Of a stretch of DNA of 64,000 bases, positions 51,422 through 60,116 are shown in pieces. A program made the translations under genes and the position numbers. Each line of letters opens with the position of its first letter. The first letter of the stretch is position 1. The stretch is taken from the NCBI RefSeq assembly GCF_963667135.1, contig NZ_OY762974.1, positions 2,976,001 through 3,040,000 of the forward strand, written 5' to 3'. The stretch is from an uncultured Macellibacteroides sp. (GTDB lineage Bacteria > Bacteroidota > Bacteroidia > Bacteroidales > Tannerellaceae). Under the pieces are notes generated by a model. The model had not been told where the DNA came from. It ran no database searches and saw only the letters and a program-made list of their open reading frames with translations.

Positions 51422-53068
51422 ATGACAAAAAGTGCATTACAAATTGCAAGAGCAGCTTACCAACCAAAGGTGCCTGCTGCATTGAAAGGTGCTGTTAAGG
51501 CCGTAGAAGGCGCTTACACACAGTCGGTAGCCGATCAGGACGAGGTTAAGAAGTTATTCCCCAATACCTATGGTATGCCTGTGGTTACTTTCGAAAAGAG
51601 CAACAGTGCAAAAGCGATGCCTGCCATTAACGCAGGTGTAATTCTTTCCGGCGGACAAGCTCCGGGCGGACACAATGTGATTGCCGGTATCTTCGACGGG
51701 TTAAAGGCGTTGAACAAAGATTCTCGTCTGTTCGGATTCATTTTGGGTCCTGGTGGTTTGGTAGACCATAATTATATGGAGCTTACTGCCGAAATTATCG
51801 ACGAATACCGTAACACTGGTGGTTTTGATATGATCGGTTCTGGTCGTACAAAGCTTGAAACAAAAGAACAATTCGATAAGGGTCTCGAAATCCTTAAGGA
51901 ACTTGATATTAAGGCGCTGGTTATTATTGGTGGCGACGATTCAAATACGAACGCTTGCGTTTTGGCCGAATACTACAAGTCAATCGAATCGGGTGTACAG
52001 GTAATTGGTTGTCCGAAGACTATCGACGGCGACCTTAAGAACGAACAGATTGAAACTTCTTTTGGTTTCGATACTGCTTGTAAGGTATATTCTGAAGTTA
52101 TCGGTAACATTCAACGTGACTGTAACTCTGCCCGTAAATACTGGCACTTCATTAAGTTGATGGGTCGCTCGGCTTCTCACATCGCTCTTGAATGTGCTTT
52201 GCAGACTCAGCCTAATGTTTGTATCATCTCTGAAGAGGTTGAATCTAAAAACCTGTCGTTGGATGATGTAATCAACCAGGTTGCTGAGGTAGTTGCCAAG
52301 CGTGCTGCTAACGGTGATAACTTTGGTACAGTTTTGATTCCTGAAGGTTTGGTAGAATTTATCCCTGCTATGAAGCGTCTGATCGCCGAATTGAGCGACT
52401 TCCTTGCTCATCACGAAGATGAATTCAAATTGATCAAGCGTTCTGAACAACGTAACTATATTGTAAGTAAGCTTACAAAAGAAAACGCTGATATCTATGC
52501 AAGTCTTCCCGAAGGTGTTGCCCGTCAGCTTACTCTTGACCGCGACCCACACGGAAACGTTCAGGTTTCTTTGATCGAAACAGAAAAGTTGCTTGCCGAA
52601 ATGGTAGGTACTCGTTTGGCAGAATGGAAGAAAGAGGGTAAGTATGTAGGTAAATTCTCCACACAGGTTCACTTCTTCGGTTACGAAGGTCGTTGCGCTG
52701 CTCCTTCTAACTACGATGCTGACTACTGCTACTCTTTGGGTTATACCGCTTCTTGTCTGATTGCTTCGGGCAAGACTGGTTACATGTCGTCTGTACGTAA
52801 TACTACCGCTCCTGCTGCTCAGTGGATTGCTGGTGGTGTGCCTATTACCATGATGATGAACATGGAAAAACGTCACGGCGAAATGAAGCCGGTTATCCAA
52901 AAGGCTTTGGTTAAGCTTGATGGTGCTCCTTTCAATGCTTTTGCTGCAAAACGCGAAGGTTGGGCAATGACTACGGATTACGTTTATCCGGGTCCTATCC
53001 AATACTTTGGTCCTACTGAAGTATGCGACGAGCCTACAAAAACATTGCAATTGGAATTGGCTAAGTAA
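51422..53068 (+). CDS. pfp: Pyrophosphate-dependent 6-phosphofructokinase
   Basis: This 548-residue enzyme interconverts fructose 6-phosphate and fructose 1,6-bisphosphate with pyrophosphate as phosphoryl donor, a reversible step of glycolysis. The diagnostic sites are GGQAPGGHN (about 77-85), GGDDSNTNA (about 170-178), where Asp replaces the ATP-enzyme glycine, and PKTIDGDL (about 198-205) with Lys at the second altered position. These define PPi use. The length fits the long-form (PfpB) enzymes of Bacteroidetes, plants and spirochaetes. Codon use is biased towards highly expressed choices, as expected for a central enzyme. It is alone, convergent with the GH44 gene. Confidence 0.97.
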   Translation: MTKSALQIARAAYQPKVPAALKGAVKAVEGAYTQSVADQDEVKKLFPNTYGMPVVTFEKSNSAKAMPAINAGVILSGGQAPGGHNVIAGIFDGLKALNKDSRLFGFILGPGGLVDHNYMELTAEIIDEYRNTGGFDMIGSGRTKLETKEQFDKGLEILKELDIKALVIIGGDDSNTNACVLAEYYKSIESGVQVIGCPKTIDGDLKNEQIETSFGFDTACKVYSEVIGNIQRDCNSARKYWHFIKLMGRSASHIALECALQTQPNVCIISEEVESKNLSLDDVINQVAEVVAKRAANGDNFGTVLIPEGLVEFIPAMKRLIAELSDFLAHHEDEFKLIKRSEQRNYIVSKLTKENADIYASLPEGVARQLTLDRDPHGNVQVSLIETEKLLAEMVGTRLAEWKKEGKYVGKFSTQVHFFGYEGRCAAPSNYDADYCYSLGYTASCLIASGKTGYMSSVRNTTAPAAQWIAGGVPITMMMNMEKRHGEMKPVIQKALVKLDGAPFNAFAAKREGWAMTTDYVYPGPIQYFGPTEVCDEPTKTLQLELAK

Positions 53069-53091
53069 TTTGCCATACCTTTATAAAAGTA

Positions 53092-53119
53092 AAAGGGCTT
53101 CCCAAACGGGAAGCCCTTT
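53092..53119. terminator. Bidirectional terminator
   Basis: AAAGGGCTTCCC (53092-53103) and GGGAAGCCCTTT (53108-53119) form a perfect 12-bp stem with a 4-nt loop between convergent genes. Confidence 0.9.
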
Positions 53120-53139
53120 CTTGTTGCATATATAACGGT

Positions 53140-55008
53140 TTACTTTTTAATGAACCGCATGGTACGGGGTTGTTCTCCTTTCGTCTTACTGTTGAGGAGG
53201 TAATGTCCCGGGGACAGGTTGTGCAAAGAGAGGGTATGCACGCCTGGTTTTGCTGCATCGTATGTCTGCAGACATCTGCCTGCAAGGTCGTACAACTGCA
53301 GTTGGGCGGCTTTGGTTGTCTTTATATAAAGCACTTCGCCGGCAGGGTTGGGGTAGAGCTGCGGCGTATCTGCTTCGAGCGTTTCTAAAGCTGTTTGCAG
53401 TGTGCCTTCCAGTACTACTGTCTGCACCGACAGCGGGGGTAGGGTGAGGGTAACCGTTCCTTCCACCGGGGTTACAAATGTTTGCTGCATCGCATTGTTA
53501 CCGGCCGATACAAAAGTCTCTGTCTGCTGAGGCAGGTTGCTGATGCTGCAGACAGGATGAGGCTTGGCGGAGGGGGTAAAGGTTCCCGTGTTGATGGAAA
53601 TACTTTTGCTTGCTGTTTGCGAACGATTTACCAACTGAACAGTCATCGAATCGCCGGTGCTGTTGATGGTTGCGTAAGCAGATACCAGTTCTTCATTCGT
53701 TGAAGTTGCCGGTATGCTAATGGCATGATTGTATTTTGTGTTGAGGTGTAATACCTCGTACATACCCGGTTTCCAGTCCCATGGACTAAAGAGAGTTACC
53801 CCGTGTTTCATGAATTCGCCCAATTGAGAGGCGTACCAGCAGGCGGTTAGGTTGGCATTGGTGGTATTGATGCCTGTTTCGCTTAACCCCAGACCGATGC
53901 CATGGTTTTCGCCGAAATAGGTGGTAAGCCACTGATTGCAACGGGCAAAGATATATTCGCGGGTCAACGTGTTATCCCAACCTCCGTTCATAGTCTTGAT
54001 TCCGTTAGCTCCGGGATATACGTAGGTCTCGTCGAAAAACACTCTGTGCAGCTGCAAGATATCTGTCGCATTGGTTTCGGATGGGTAAAAGTGAATACAC
54101 AGAACATCCAGCAGGCGGATGCCGGTGGCCTTTTGTTCTTCTGCGCATCGTTTGATAAAATATTCCAGCCAGCAGTAGTGCTTTCCGTCAATTTTTGTAT
54201 CCTGAGCGTATTTAAACCACTGCCATTCGTTGGCTGTAACCGGTCCCACAAGCTGAATGGCTGGATCGGCCTGCCGGGCTTTTTTGGCTACTTCAAAGTA
54301 ACGTTGCATAAATTCCTCGGCGGAGCATTGCACCGGCATCACATCGTCGTGAGTTCCATTCCATATTTCGGGCTCGTTGTCCATGCTCCAGAAACGGGTT
54401 TGTTCCTTTTTTATGCCTTTGGTTTTGTACCAGTAATCCAGAATAGCTACCGTCGAATCGGCTGTCCAGTTCTGAAGATACATGCTGGTGTCTCCTTCTT
54501 TGGTTGCCTTGCTTCCTCCCGTAGAGTTAGGCGTACCTCCGCCTGCCAGGTTCTGGCTTACTCCGCTCCACCAGGCTGCCTTGTTGTAGGTCCAGTCGTT
54601 AAAGTTATGGGATGTATTGTCTGCCACCTTACCAAGAAGCTGGAATCCCCACATGGTTTGTACCCCGGGAAGGCGCTCCTGAAGCGACTCCATGGCATAG
54701 TCCCAGTCCGATTCGTATACATTATTATACCAGTCCGGGTGACTCGTTATTTTTTTCCGCCAGTTATATTTGGAAAGGTTATTGCCTCCGCACGAACGGA
54801 TCAGGGTAACGCCGGCATCTTCGTTTTGCAGCCACACAGCTTCTGTTACGGGTTGATCGGGGTGCGTGGACATTACATTGTTCTTTCCGTAAATGTAGGG
54901 GGAAACCGGAGTGCGTGCTCCGTTGGGTTGAATAGTAATAAGCACATCAGGCTGTGCCCATGTCATGGTAAAGGGCAATAAAAAGATTGCCCAAATGGAT
55001 TTTCTCAT
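53140..55008 (-). CDS. Secreted GH44-family glycoside hydrolase with T9SS sorting tail
   Basis: This 622-residue enzyme starts at the ATG at 55008, with signal peptide MRKSIWAIFLLPFTMTWAQ; a longer in-frame reading to 55185 is excluded because it crosses a promoter box. The catalytic domain has ARTPVSPYIYGKNNV near the start, RFWSMDNEPEIWNGTHDD with the acid/base-type NEP motif, and a second acidic site LGLSETGINTT. These match GH44 enzymes, which cut cellulose, xyloglucan or mannan internally. A C-terminal tail (LYPNPAGEVLYIKTTKAAQL, then MRFIKK) is a T9SS sorting signal, so it should be placed on or outside the cell. Other GH families cannot be fully ruled out by eye. Confidence 0.75.
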   Translation of the reverse strand: MRKSIWAIFLLPFTMTWAQPDVLITIQPNGARTPVSPYIYGKNNVMSTHPDQPVTEAVWLQNEDAGVTLIRSCGGNNLSKYNWRKKITSHPDWYNNVYESDWDYAMESLQERLPGVQTMWGFQLLGKVADNTSHNFNDWTYNKAAWWSGVSQNLAGGGTPNSTGGSKATKEGDTSMYLQNWTADSTVAILDYWYKTKGIKKEQTRFWSMDNEPEIWNGTHDDVMPVQCSAEEFMQRYFEVAKKARQADPAIQLVGPVTANEWQWFKYAQDTKIDGKHYCWLEYFIKRCAEEQKATGIRLLDVLCIHFYPSETNATDILQLHRVFFDETYVYPGANGIKTMNGGWDNTLTREYIFARCNQWLTTYFGENHGIGLGLSETGINTTNANLTACWYASQLGEFMKHGVTLFSPWDWKPGMYEVLHLNTKYNHAISIPATSTNEELVSAYATINSTGDSMTVQLVNRSQTASKSISINTGTFTPSAKPHPVCSISNLPQQTETFVSAGNNAMQQTFVTPVEGTVTLTLPPLSVQTVVLEGTLQTALETLEADTPQLYPNPAGEVLYIKTTKAAQLQLYDLAGRCLQTYDAAKPGVHTLSLHNLSPGHYLLNSKTKGEQPRTMRFIKK

Positions 55009-55046
55009 TTGTACAGAATTCGTTCTTAAATGGTTTTTACTCGATG

Positions 55047-55054
55047 CAAATCTA
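55047..55054 (-). promoter_or_regulatory. -7 promoter element of the GH44 gene
   Basis: On the minus strand TAGATTTG matches TAnnTTTG, 38 bp before the start at 55008. It sets the start choice for this gene. Confidence 0.6.
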
Positions 55055-55077
55055 TTATAATTCTCCGAATAATTACG

Positions 55078-55085
55078 TATCTTTG
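55078..55085 (+). promoter_or_regulatory. -7 promoter element of riboflavin synthase
   Basis: TATCTTTG matches TAnnTTTG and lies 29 bp before the ATG at 55115, back to back with the GH44 promoter. Confidence 0.7.
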
Positions 55086-55114
55086 ACTCGGATAAACAAA
55101 TTAAACCCATTGCT

Positions 55115-55717
55115 ATGTTCTCAGGAATTATTGAAGAAGCAGCACAGGTTGTTGCATTGCAGACGGATAAGGGAAACTTGCACATTACAATGAAGTGCTC
55201 GTTTGTGAATGAATTGAAAATAGACCAAAGTGTGGCGCATAACGGTGTTTGTCTTACTGTAGTAAGTAAAACAGCCGATACCTATACGGTAACAGCTATA
55301 AAGGAAACCCTTGAACGGTCCAATCTGGGAAAGTTTAAGATTGGAGATAAGGTGAATCTGGAGCGCAGCATGATTATGAACGGCCGTTTGGACGGACATA
55401 TTGTTCAGGGTCATGTGGATCAGACGGCTGTTTGCACCGATGTTAAAGAAGCGGATGGCAGCTGGTATTATACATTCGAATATGCTTTCGACAAGGAGAT
55501 GGCTCAACAAGGTTATATGACTGTCGAAAAGGGTTCGGTTTGTGTTAATGGCGTGAGTCTTACGGTTTGCAACTCGAAGGTAAATAGTTTTCAGGTGGCT
55601 ATCATTCCTTATACACACGATTTTACGAACTTCGGACAAATTGTAAAGGGTACCGTGGTAAACCTTGAATTTGATATTGTAGGAAAGTACATCAGTAAGA
55701 TGATGCAGTTTAAATAA
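55115..55717 (+). CDS. ribE: Riboflavin synthase, alpha subunit
   Basis: This 200-residue enzyme dismutates two 6,7-dimethyl-8-ribityllumazine molecules to riboflavin. It has two lumazine-binding repeats: the first from MFSGIIEEA with GVCLTVV, and the second, about residues 95-195, with VQGHVDQTA and GVSLTVCN. The N-terminal MFSGIIEE is the classical start. It is followed 9 bp later by a nitroreductase gene, a flavin-dependent enzyme, which makes a cotranscribed pair plausible. No FMN riboswitch is visible in the 30-bp leader. Confidence 0.96.
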   Translation: MFSGIIEEAAQVVALQTDKGNLHITMKCSFVNELKIDQSVAHNGVCLTVVSKTADTYTVTAIKETLERSNLGKFKIGDKVNLERSMIMNGRLDGHIVQGHVDQTAVCTDVKEADGSWYYTFEYAFDKEMAQQGYMTVEKGSVCVNGVSLTVCNSKVNSFQVAIIPYTHDFTNFGQIVKGTVVNLEFDIVGKYISKMMQFK

Positions 55718-55726
55718 AAAGCAATC

Positions 55727-56275
55727 ATGAAAGATTTTCTTTCCCTGGCTTCGCAACGTCAGAGTGACCGAGCTTTCGATGCTGATCGTCCCGTTGAAAA
55801 AGAAAAGCTGGAACGTATGCTTGAGGCGGGCCGTCTGGCTCCGTCGGCATGTAATTCGCAGCCCTGGCATTTTATAGTGGTAGATGATCCGGAGCTTAAA
55901 AACAAGGTGGCAGATGCTACGTCGGGCAAGGTAGTTGGTTTCAATCATTTTACTAAGCAGGCGCCGGTGCATATTCTGATTGTGGAAGAGAAAGTAAATT
56001 TCACATCGGCTTTTGGCAGCTTTGTAAAGGACAAGAAGTTTGCTCATATGGATATCGGTATAGCAGCCGCTCATATTTGCCTGGCTGCAGAAGACGAAGG
56101 TCTTGGTACTTGTATCGTTGGCTGGTTTAATGAAAGCAAGGTGCGTAAGCTGCTTAATATCCCATCGGGTAAGCGGGTACTGCTTGATATAATAGTAGGA
56201 TACTCTACCCAGCCCGACAGACCAAAGATACGTAAGGAGAAAGATAAAGTTATAACATTCAACTCATACGAATAA
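55727..56275 (+). CDS. Nitroreductase-family flavoprotein
   Basis: This 182-residue protein is an FMN-dependent nitroreductase-like enzyme. Visible blocks are ASQRQSDRAFDADRPVEKEKL, with the Arg-Ser/Asp flavin phosphate site, then RLAPSACNSQPWHFIVV and the C-terminal GLGTCIVGWFN and LDIIVGYSTQPDRPKIRKEKDKV. It probably reduces quinones or nitro groups with NAD(P)H in the cytoplasm; the true substrate is unknown. The gene lies 9 bp after ribE and ends at a terminator. Confidence 0.9.
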   Translation: MKDFLSLASQRQSDRAFDADRPVEKEKLERMLEAGRLAPSACNSQPWHFIVVDDPELKNKVADATSGKVVGFNHFTKQAPVHILIVEEKVNFTSAFGSFVKDKKFAHMDIGIAAAHICLAAEDEGLGTCIVGWFNESKVRKLLNIPSGKRVLLDIIVGYSTQPDRPKIRKEKDKVITFNSYE

Positions 56276-56310
56276 AAGAAAGGACGGGCATTTTATCCGT
56301 CCTTTCTTTT
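56274..56310 (+). terminator. Terminator after ribE-nitroreductase
   Basis: A 14-bp stem (56274-56287 with 56297-56310) and a T-rich end directly overlap the stop codon of the nitroreductase gene. Confidence 0.85.
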
Positions 56311-56357
56311 TAACGGTTAAATGTGGCTAAGTTTTTTCTGTAAACAAATAAAAAGAG

Positions 56358-56365
56358 TAATTTTG
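56358..56365 (+). promoter_or_regulatory. -7 promoter element of dnaB
   Basis: TAATTTTG matches TAnnTTTG and lies 20 bp before the ATG at 56386. Confidence 0.65.
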
Positions 56366-56385
56366 ATCCCCCAAACGATTTTATA

Positions 56386-57900
56386 ATGGCAGAGAATAAT
56401 AAGAATACAGGAAGAGGAAAGCAGAAAACAGTCGTCATTCCCGATATGGGACGTTTACAACCTCAGGCTAAAGAACTTGAAGAGGCTGTACTTGGCGCAT
56501 TGATGCTGGAGAAGGATGCTTATTCTATCATCAGTGAGATTCTGAAACCGGAATGTTTCTATGAGAAGTCGCACGAAATGATTTTTTCTGCTATTGTAGA
56601 CTTAGTTGCCAGTCAGCGTCCGGTGGATATGCTTACGGTTACCGAACAGCTTAAGAAACGCGGTGAGCTTGATTTGGTTGGCGGTCCGTATTATATCTCT
56701 CAGCTTACCAGTAAGGTGGCTAGTAGTGCGCATATCGAATACCATGCCCGTATTATAGCCCAGAAATACCTGGCCCGCGAATTGATTACCTTTACCGCTC
56801 AGGTACAGGGAAAAGCATTCGATGAAACGATCGATGTGGAAGATCTGATGCAGGAAGCTGAAGGAAAACTGTTCGAGATCTCCCAGAGGAATGTAAAGAA
56901 GGATGTTACCCAGATTAATCCGGTTATTAAAGAGGCTATGGAAATGCTTCAGAAGGCAGCTAACCAGAAAGAAGGGTTAAGCGGACTTCGTACCGGTTTC
57001 AATGCCCTCGACAAGATTACTTCGGGTTGGCAGAATTCCGACCTTGTTATTATTGCTGCACGTCCTGCCATGGGTAAAACGGCGTTCGTCCTTTCCATGG
57101 CTAAAAACATGGCTGTGAACTTCAATATTCCTTGTGCCGTGTTCTCTCTTGAAATGAGCAACGTTCAGCTGGTAAATCGTATGATTGTGAATGTTTGCGA
57201 AATACCGGGTGAAAAGATTAAGAGTGGTCGTTTGGAAAGTTATGAGTGGGAGCAGCTCGACTTTAAGATAAAGGAGTTGTATGATGCCCCGGTATATATT
57301 GACGATACCCCTAGTTTGTCAGTTTTTGAACTTCGTACCAAAGCCCGCCGTCTGGTTCGCGAGCATGGTGTAAAGATTCTTATCATTGACTACCTTCAGC
57401 TGATGAATGCGAGCGGTATGGCCTTCGGTAGCCGCGAACAGGAAGTAAGTATGATATCCCGGTCTCTGAAGGGATTGGCCAAAGAATTGAATATTCCTAT
57501 TATCGCCTTGTCTCAGTTGAACCGTGGTGTGGAAAACCGTCAGGGTGCCGAAGGAAAGCGCCCGCAGCTAGCCGACTTGCGTGAGTCCGGAGCCATCGAG
57601 CAGGATGCGGACATGGTTTGTTTTATCCACCGTCCGGAGTATTATAAGATTACGGAAGATGAACGGGGTAATTCTCTGATTGGATTAGCCGAAATTATTG
57701 TTGCCAAGCATCGTAACGGTGCAACGGGTGATGTTCGTCTTCGATTCAAGAGCGAGTTTGCCAAGTTTATGAATGTAGATGAGGATGTAGCCATACGTGA
57801 GTTTAGTTCAGGGATGAACGGCGATACGGGTATTCCTCCGATTCCTGCCGCAGGCAATGATTTTCTTTCTGCCGGCGTAAGTAACGAAATGCCTTTCTGA
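56386..57900 (+). CDS. dnaB: Replicative DNA helicase DnaB
   Basis: This 504-residue hexameric helicase unwinds DNA at the replication fork. The N-terminal domain (about 20-125) begins PQAKELEEAVLGALMLEKDAY, a linker helix follows, and the RecA-like domain has Walker A ARPAMGKT (about 225-232), Walker B ILIIDYLQLM (about 331-340) and the conserved SQLNRGVENR and DLRESGAIEQDADMV motifs. The length is normal, and I saw no intein. It stands alone between two other housekeeping genes. Confidence 0.98.
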   Translation: MAENNKNTGRGKQKTVVIPDMGRLQPQAKELEEAVLGALMLEKDAYSIISEILKPECFYEKSHEMIFSAIVDLVASQRPVDMLTVTEQLKKRGELDLVGGPYYISQLTSKVASSAHIEYHARIIAQKYLARELITFTAQVQGKAFDETIDVEDLMQEAEGKLFEISQRNVKKDVTQINPVIKEAMEMLQKAANQKEGLSGLRTGFNALDKITSGWQNSDLVIIAARPAMGKTAFVLSMAKNMAVNFNIPCAVFSLEMSNVQLVNRMIVNVCEIPGEKIKSGRLESYEWEQLDFKIKELYDAPVYIDDTPSLSVFELRTKARRLVREHGVKILIIDYLQLMNASGMAFGSREQEVSMISRSLKGLAKELNIPIIALSQLNRGVENRQGAEGKRPQLADLRESGAIEQDADMVCFIHRPEYYKITEDERGNSLIGLAEIIVAKHRNGATGDVRLRFKSEFAKFMNVDEDVAIREFSSGMNGDTGIPPIPAAGNDFLSAGVSNEMPF

Positions 57901-57991
57901 TTTTTTTTCTTGCTATGTAACATATGAGACTATTTATTGTTTTTCATTGCATTTACTTTGTATTATAATAAACTGCTAAAGTAAAAGAAAG

Positions 57992-58708
57992 ATGAAAGAT
58001 TATAAGCAAATGTCTGTAGGCCAGATTGTGGCCGATCGTTTTGAGAATGCCTCCGTATTTAAGAAATATGGAATCGACTTTTGTTGCGGTGGTGAAATCT
58101 CTTTCATCAGAGCATGCGAAAAAGTGAACGTAAGCATGGATATGCTGATTGAAGAGATGGAACAAACTTCGTCATCTACATCCGAAAGCATTGATTTCAA
58201 GAGCTGGCCATTGGATTTGTTGGTCGACTATGTATTAAAGATTCATCATAGAGGTATCCGTGAGAAGGGTCCTCAGATTATGGAATTACTAAATAAAGTT
58301 GTGCAGGTGCATGGCGACAATCATCCTGAGCTATTGGAGGTGAAGACGCATTTCTATGAATCGCTGGTCGACCTGGGACAGCATCTCGAAAAAGAAGAGC
58401 AGGTTTTATTTCCCTATATATATGAAATGGCAGAGGCGCAGTTAAATAACAAGCCGGTGGAAGAATTCCACTGTGGCAGTGTGCAATATCCGATCTCTGC
58501 TATGATGGGCGAACATGATGCAGAAGGCGAAAGATACCGGTTGATTTCTGAGCTGACCAACGGATATACAGCTCCGGCGGATGCCTGTGGAAGCTACAGA
58601 CTTGTACTGAATATGCTACAGGAGTTTGAACATAATCTGCATACACATATTCATGTGGAAAACAACATTATTTTCCCAAGAGCAATCGAACTGGAAAAAG
58701 GTTTTTAA
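57992..58708 (+). CDS. RIC-type iron-sulfur cluster repair di-iron protein (YtfE/ScdA)
   Basis: This 238-residue protein has the ScdA N-terminal domain with IDFCCGGE (Cys31, Cys32) and a hemerythrin-like domain with iron-ligand histidines in YVLKIHHRGI, VHGDNHPE, DLGQHLEKEE, GEHDAEGERY and FEHNLHTHIHVENNI. Such proteins repair iron-sulfur clusters damaged by nitric oxide or oxygen by supplying iron. It is probably monocistronic. Anaerobic Bacteroidetes commonly carry it, and it is likely induced by nitrosative stress, but no regulator site is evident here. Confidence 0.93.
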   Translation: MKDYKQMSVGQIVADRFENASVFKKYGIDFCCGGEISFIRACEKVNVSMDMLIEEMEQTSSSTSESIDFKSWPLDLLVDYVLKIHHRGIREKGPQIMELLNKVVQVHGDNHPELLEVKTHFYESLVDLGQHLEKEEQVLFPYIYEMAEAQLNNKPVEEFHCGSVQYPISAMMGEHDAEGERYRLISELTNGYTAPADACGSYRLVLNMLQEFEHNLHTHIHVENNIIFPRAIELEKGF

Positions 58709-58724
58709 ATATAAAAGGGTGGTT

Positions 58725-59936
58725 CTATTTAACGGCTGAGTCTTCTTCAGTTGCTGGATTGTCTTTCTCCAACAGTTTTTTATAGGATATATCCACCCCA
58801 AAAGCACCTAGCGGGGCTGTGATTAATATTGCAAGTACAGCCACAGTTAGCACAATCTTGCCACAGGATAGCCCCAGGGCAAGCGGAATAGATCCGATGG
58901 CTGCCTGTACGGTAGCTTTGGGCATATAGGCAATCATACAGAATACCCGTTCCTTTTTGGTAAGCGGTGTTTTCAGCAAGCTTACATATACTCCTGCAAG
59001 TCTGAATATCATGACGCCGAAGATTAGTAAAACCGCTGCGAATCCTGCAGCTACGGCATACTTAATATCTACTGTAGCACCAACGAGTACAAATAAAAGA
59101 ATCTCTGCTCCAACCCAAAGTTTGTTGAACTTGGCAGACAAGCGCTTAGCCAATATGTCATAGGTTTTTAAGAGCGTTGCACTCATACCCATCACTGCCA
59201 GTAATCCTGAAACAGGCAGTGTTCCTTTTAATAGCTTTTCCATGGCAACAAGTAAAAAGGAAATACTTAACAGAATGAGTACCTTAACGGAGTCGCGCAT
59301 ATGAAAGCGCTTGAAGTAGATGCTGAGAACCAATCCCAGCAAAATGCCTGCGGCTAGTCCCGTTACAATGGCTATGGGTATCTGTAAAAAGCTTGCCGAA
59401 GATACTTCACCCCCCGAAAGCAATCCGGTAAAGGCCGTAAACAACACAATAACAAAAACATCGTCTACCGATGCCCCGGCCATTATCAGCTGAGGAATGC
59501 TTTTTTTTGTCCCGATCTTGTTTTCCATCAGGAAAAGCATTTTGGGTACGATTACGGCAGGAGATACAGCAGCTATTACAGTACCCATCAAGGCTGCTTC
59601 CAATACAGAAATACCCAACAGAGAAGGGGCAAGCAGCACCATCCCTGCAATTTCAAAGCAGGCAGGAACAAAGCACATCAGCAAAGCCGGTCGCCCTACT
59701 TTCTTCAGATCATCCAGATCCAAAGCAAGTCCGGCGCGCGTAAGGATAATAACCAGAGCAAGCTGACGTAAATCGGCAGATATGGATAAGATGGATGGAT
59801 CAAGTAAATTTAAAGCATAAGGACCCAGGATAATCCCGGTAAATAACATTCCCAATAAGGCCGGGAGTCTTAATTTGTTGAATATATATCCCAGGGATAA
59901 ACCCAGAAGAAAAATATAAGCTAAGCTTGTCAACAT
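58725..59936 (-). CDS. Cation:proton antiporter, CPA2 family
   Basis: This 403-residue membrane protein has about 12 helices of the Na+/H+ or K+/H+ exchanger fold. Helix 1 (LAYIFLLGLSLGYIFNKL) is followed by GMLFTGIILGPYAL. The ion site is in the fifth segment, with ASVDDVFVIVLFTAFT carrying the paired Asp residues. It likely exchanges sodium or potassium for protons and helps control cytoplasmic pH and ion levels. No regulatory RCK or TrkA-type domain follows the membrane part; the protein ends in a short charged tail. It is convergent with the RIC gene. Confidence 0.9.
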   Translation of the reverse strand: MLTSLAYIFLLGLSLGYIFNKLRLPALLGMLFTGIILGPYALNLLDPSILSISADLRQLALVIILTRAGLALDLDDLKKVGRPALLMCFVPACFEIAGMVLLAPSLLGISVLEAALMGTVIAAVSPAVIVPKMLFLMENKIGTKKSIPQLIMAGASVDDVFVIVLFTAFTGLLSGGEVSSASFLQIPIAIVTGLAAGILLGLVLSIYFKRFHMRDSVKVLILLSISFLLVAMEKLLKGTLPVSGLLAVMGMSATLLKTYDILAKRLSAKFNKLWVGAEILLFVLVGATVDIKYAVAAGFAAVLLIFGVMIFRLAGVYVSLLKTPLTKKERVFCMIAYMPKATVQAAIGSIPLALGLSCGKIVLTVAVLAILITAPLGAFGVDISYKKLLEKDNPATEEDSAVK

Positions 59937-60076
59937 AACAGATATTTGTTTTATTAAGAAGTAGGGTAGGTATCATCAGCCTTTGAAGGCAGTTCAGGGC
60001 AGATCCCATTGCCAGATTTTCTGCAAATGTAAACGTATTTTTTGACGAGACAAACTAGTTGGGCTAATTAAAATAC

Positions 60077-60084
60077 TATCTTTG
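60077..60084 (+). promoter_or_regulatory. -7 promoter element of comB
   Basis: TATCTTTG matches TAnnTTTG and lies 32 bp before the ATG at 60117. Confidence 0.65.
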
Positions 60085-60116
60085 CGAAAACAAGTATTTC
60101 ATTTGAATTTATAACA

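Noticed and set aside
51980-53050. Long open frame of 356 codons antisense to the PPi-phosphofructokinase
   Set aside because: It lies fully inside a conserved gene whose biased codon use opens the opposite frame. The translation has no recognisable domain.
53902-54981. Open frame of 359 codons antisense to the GH44 gene
   Set aside because: Full overlap with a signal-peptide-bearing gene with family motifs; the antisense protein has no plausible pattern.
55009-55185. Longer N-terminus for the GH44 protein
   Set aside because: It would overlap the riboflavin synthase start and both promoter boxes; the shorter form begins with a clean signal peptide.
55121-56074. Open frame of 317 codons antisense to ribE and the nitroreductase gene
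   Set aside because: It spans two well-supported genes and shows no domain.
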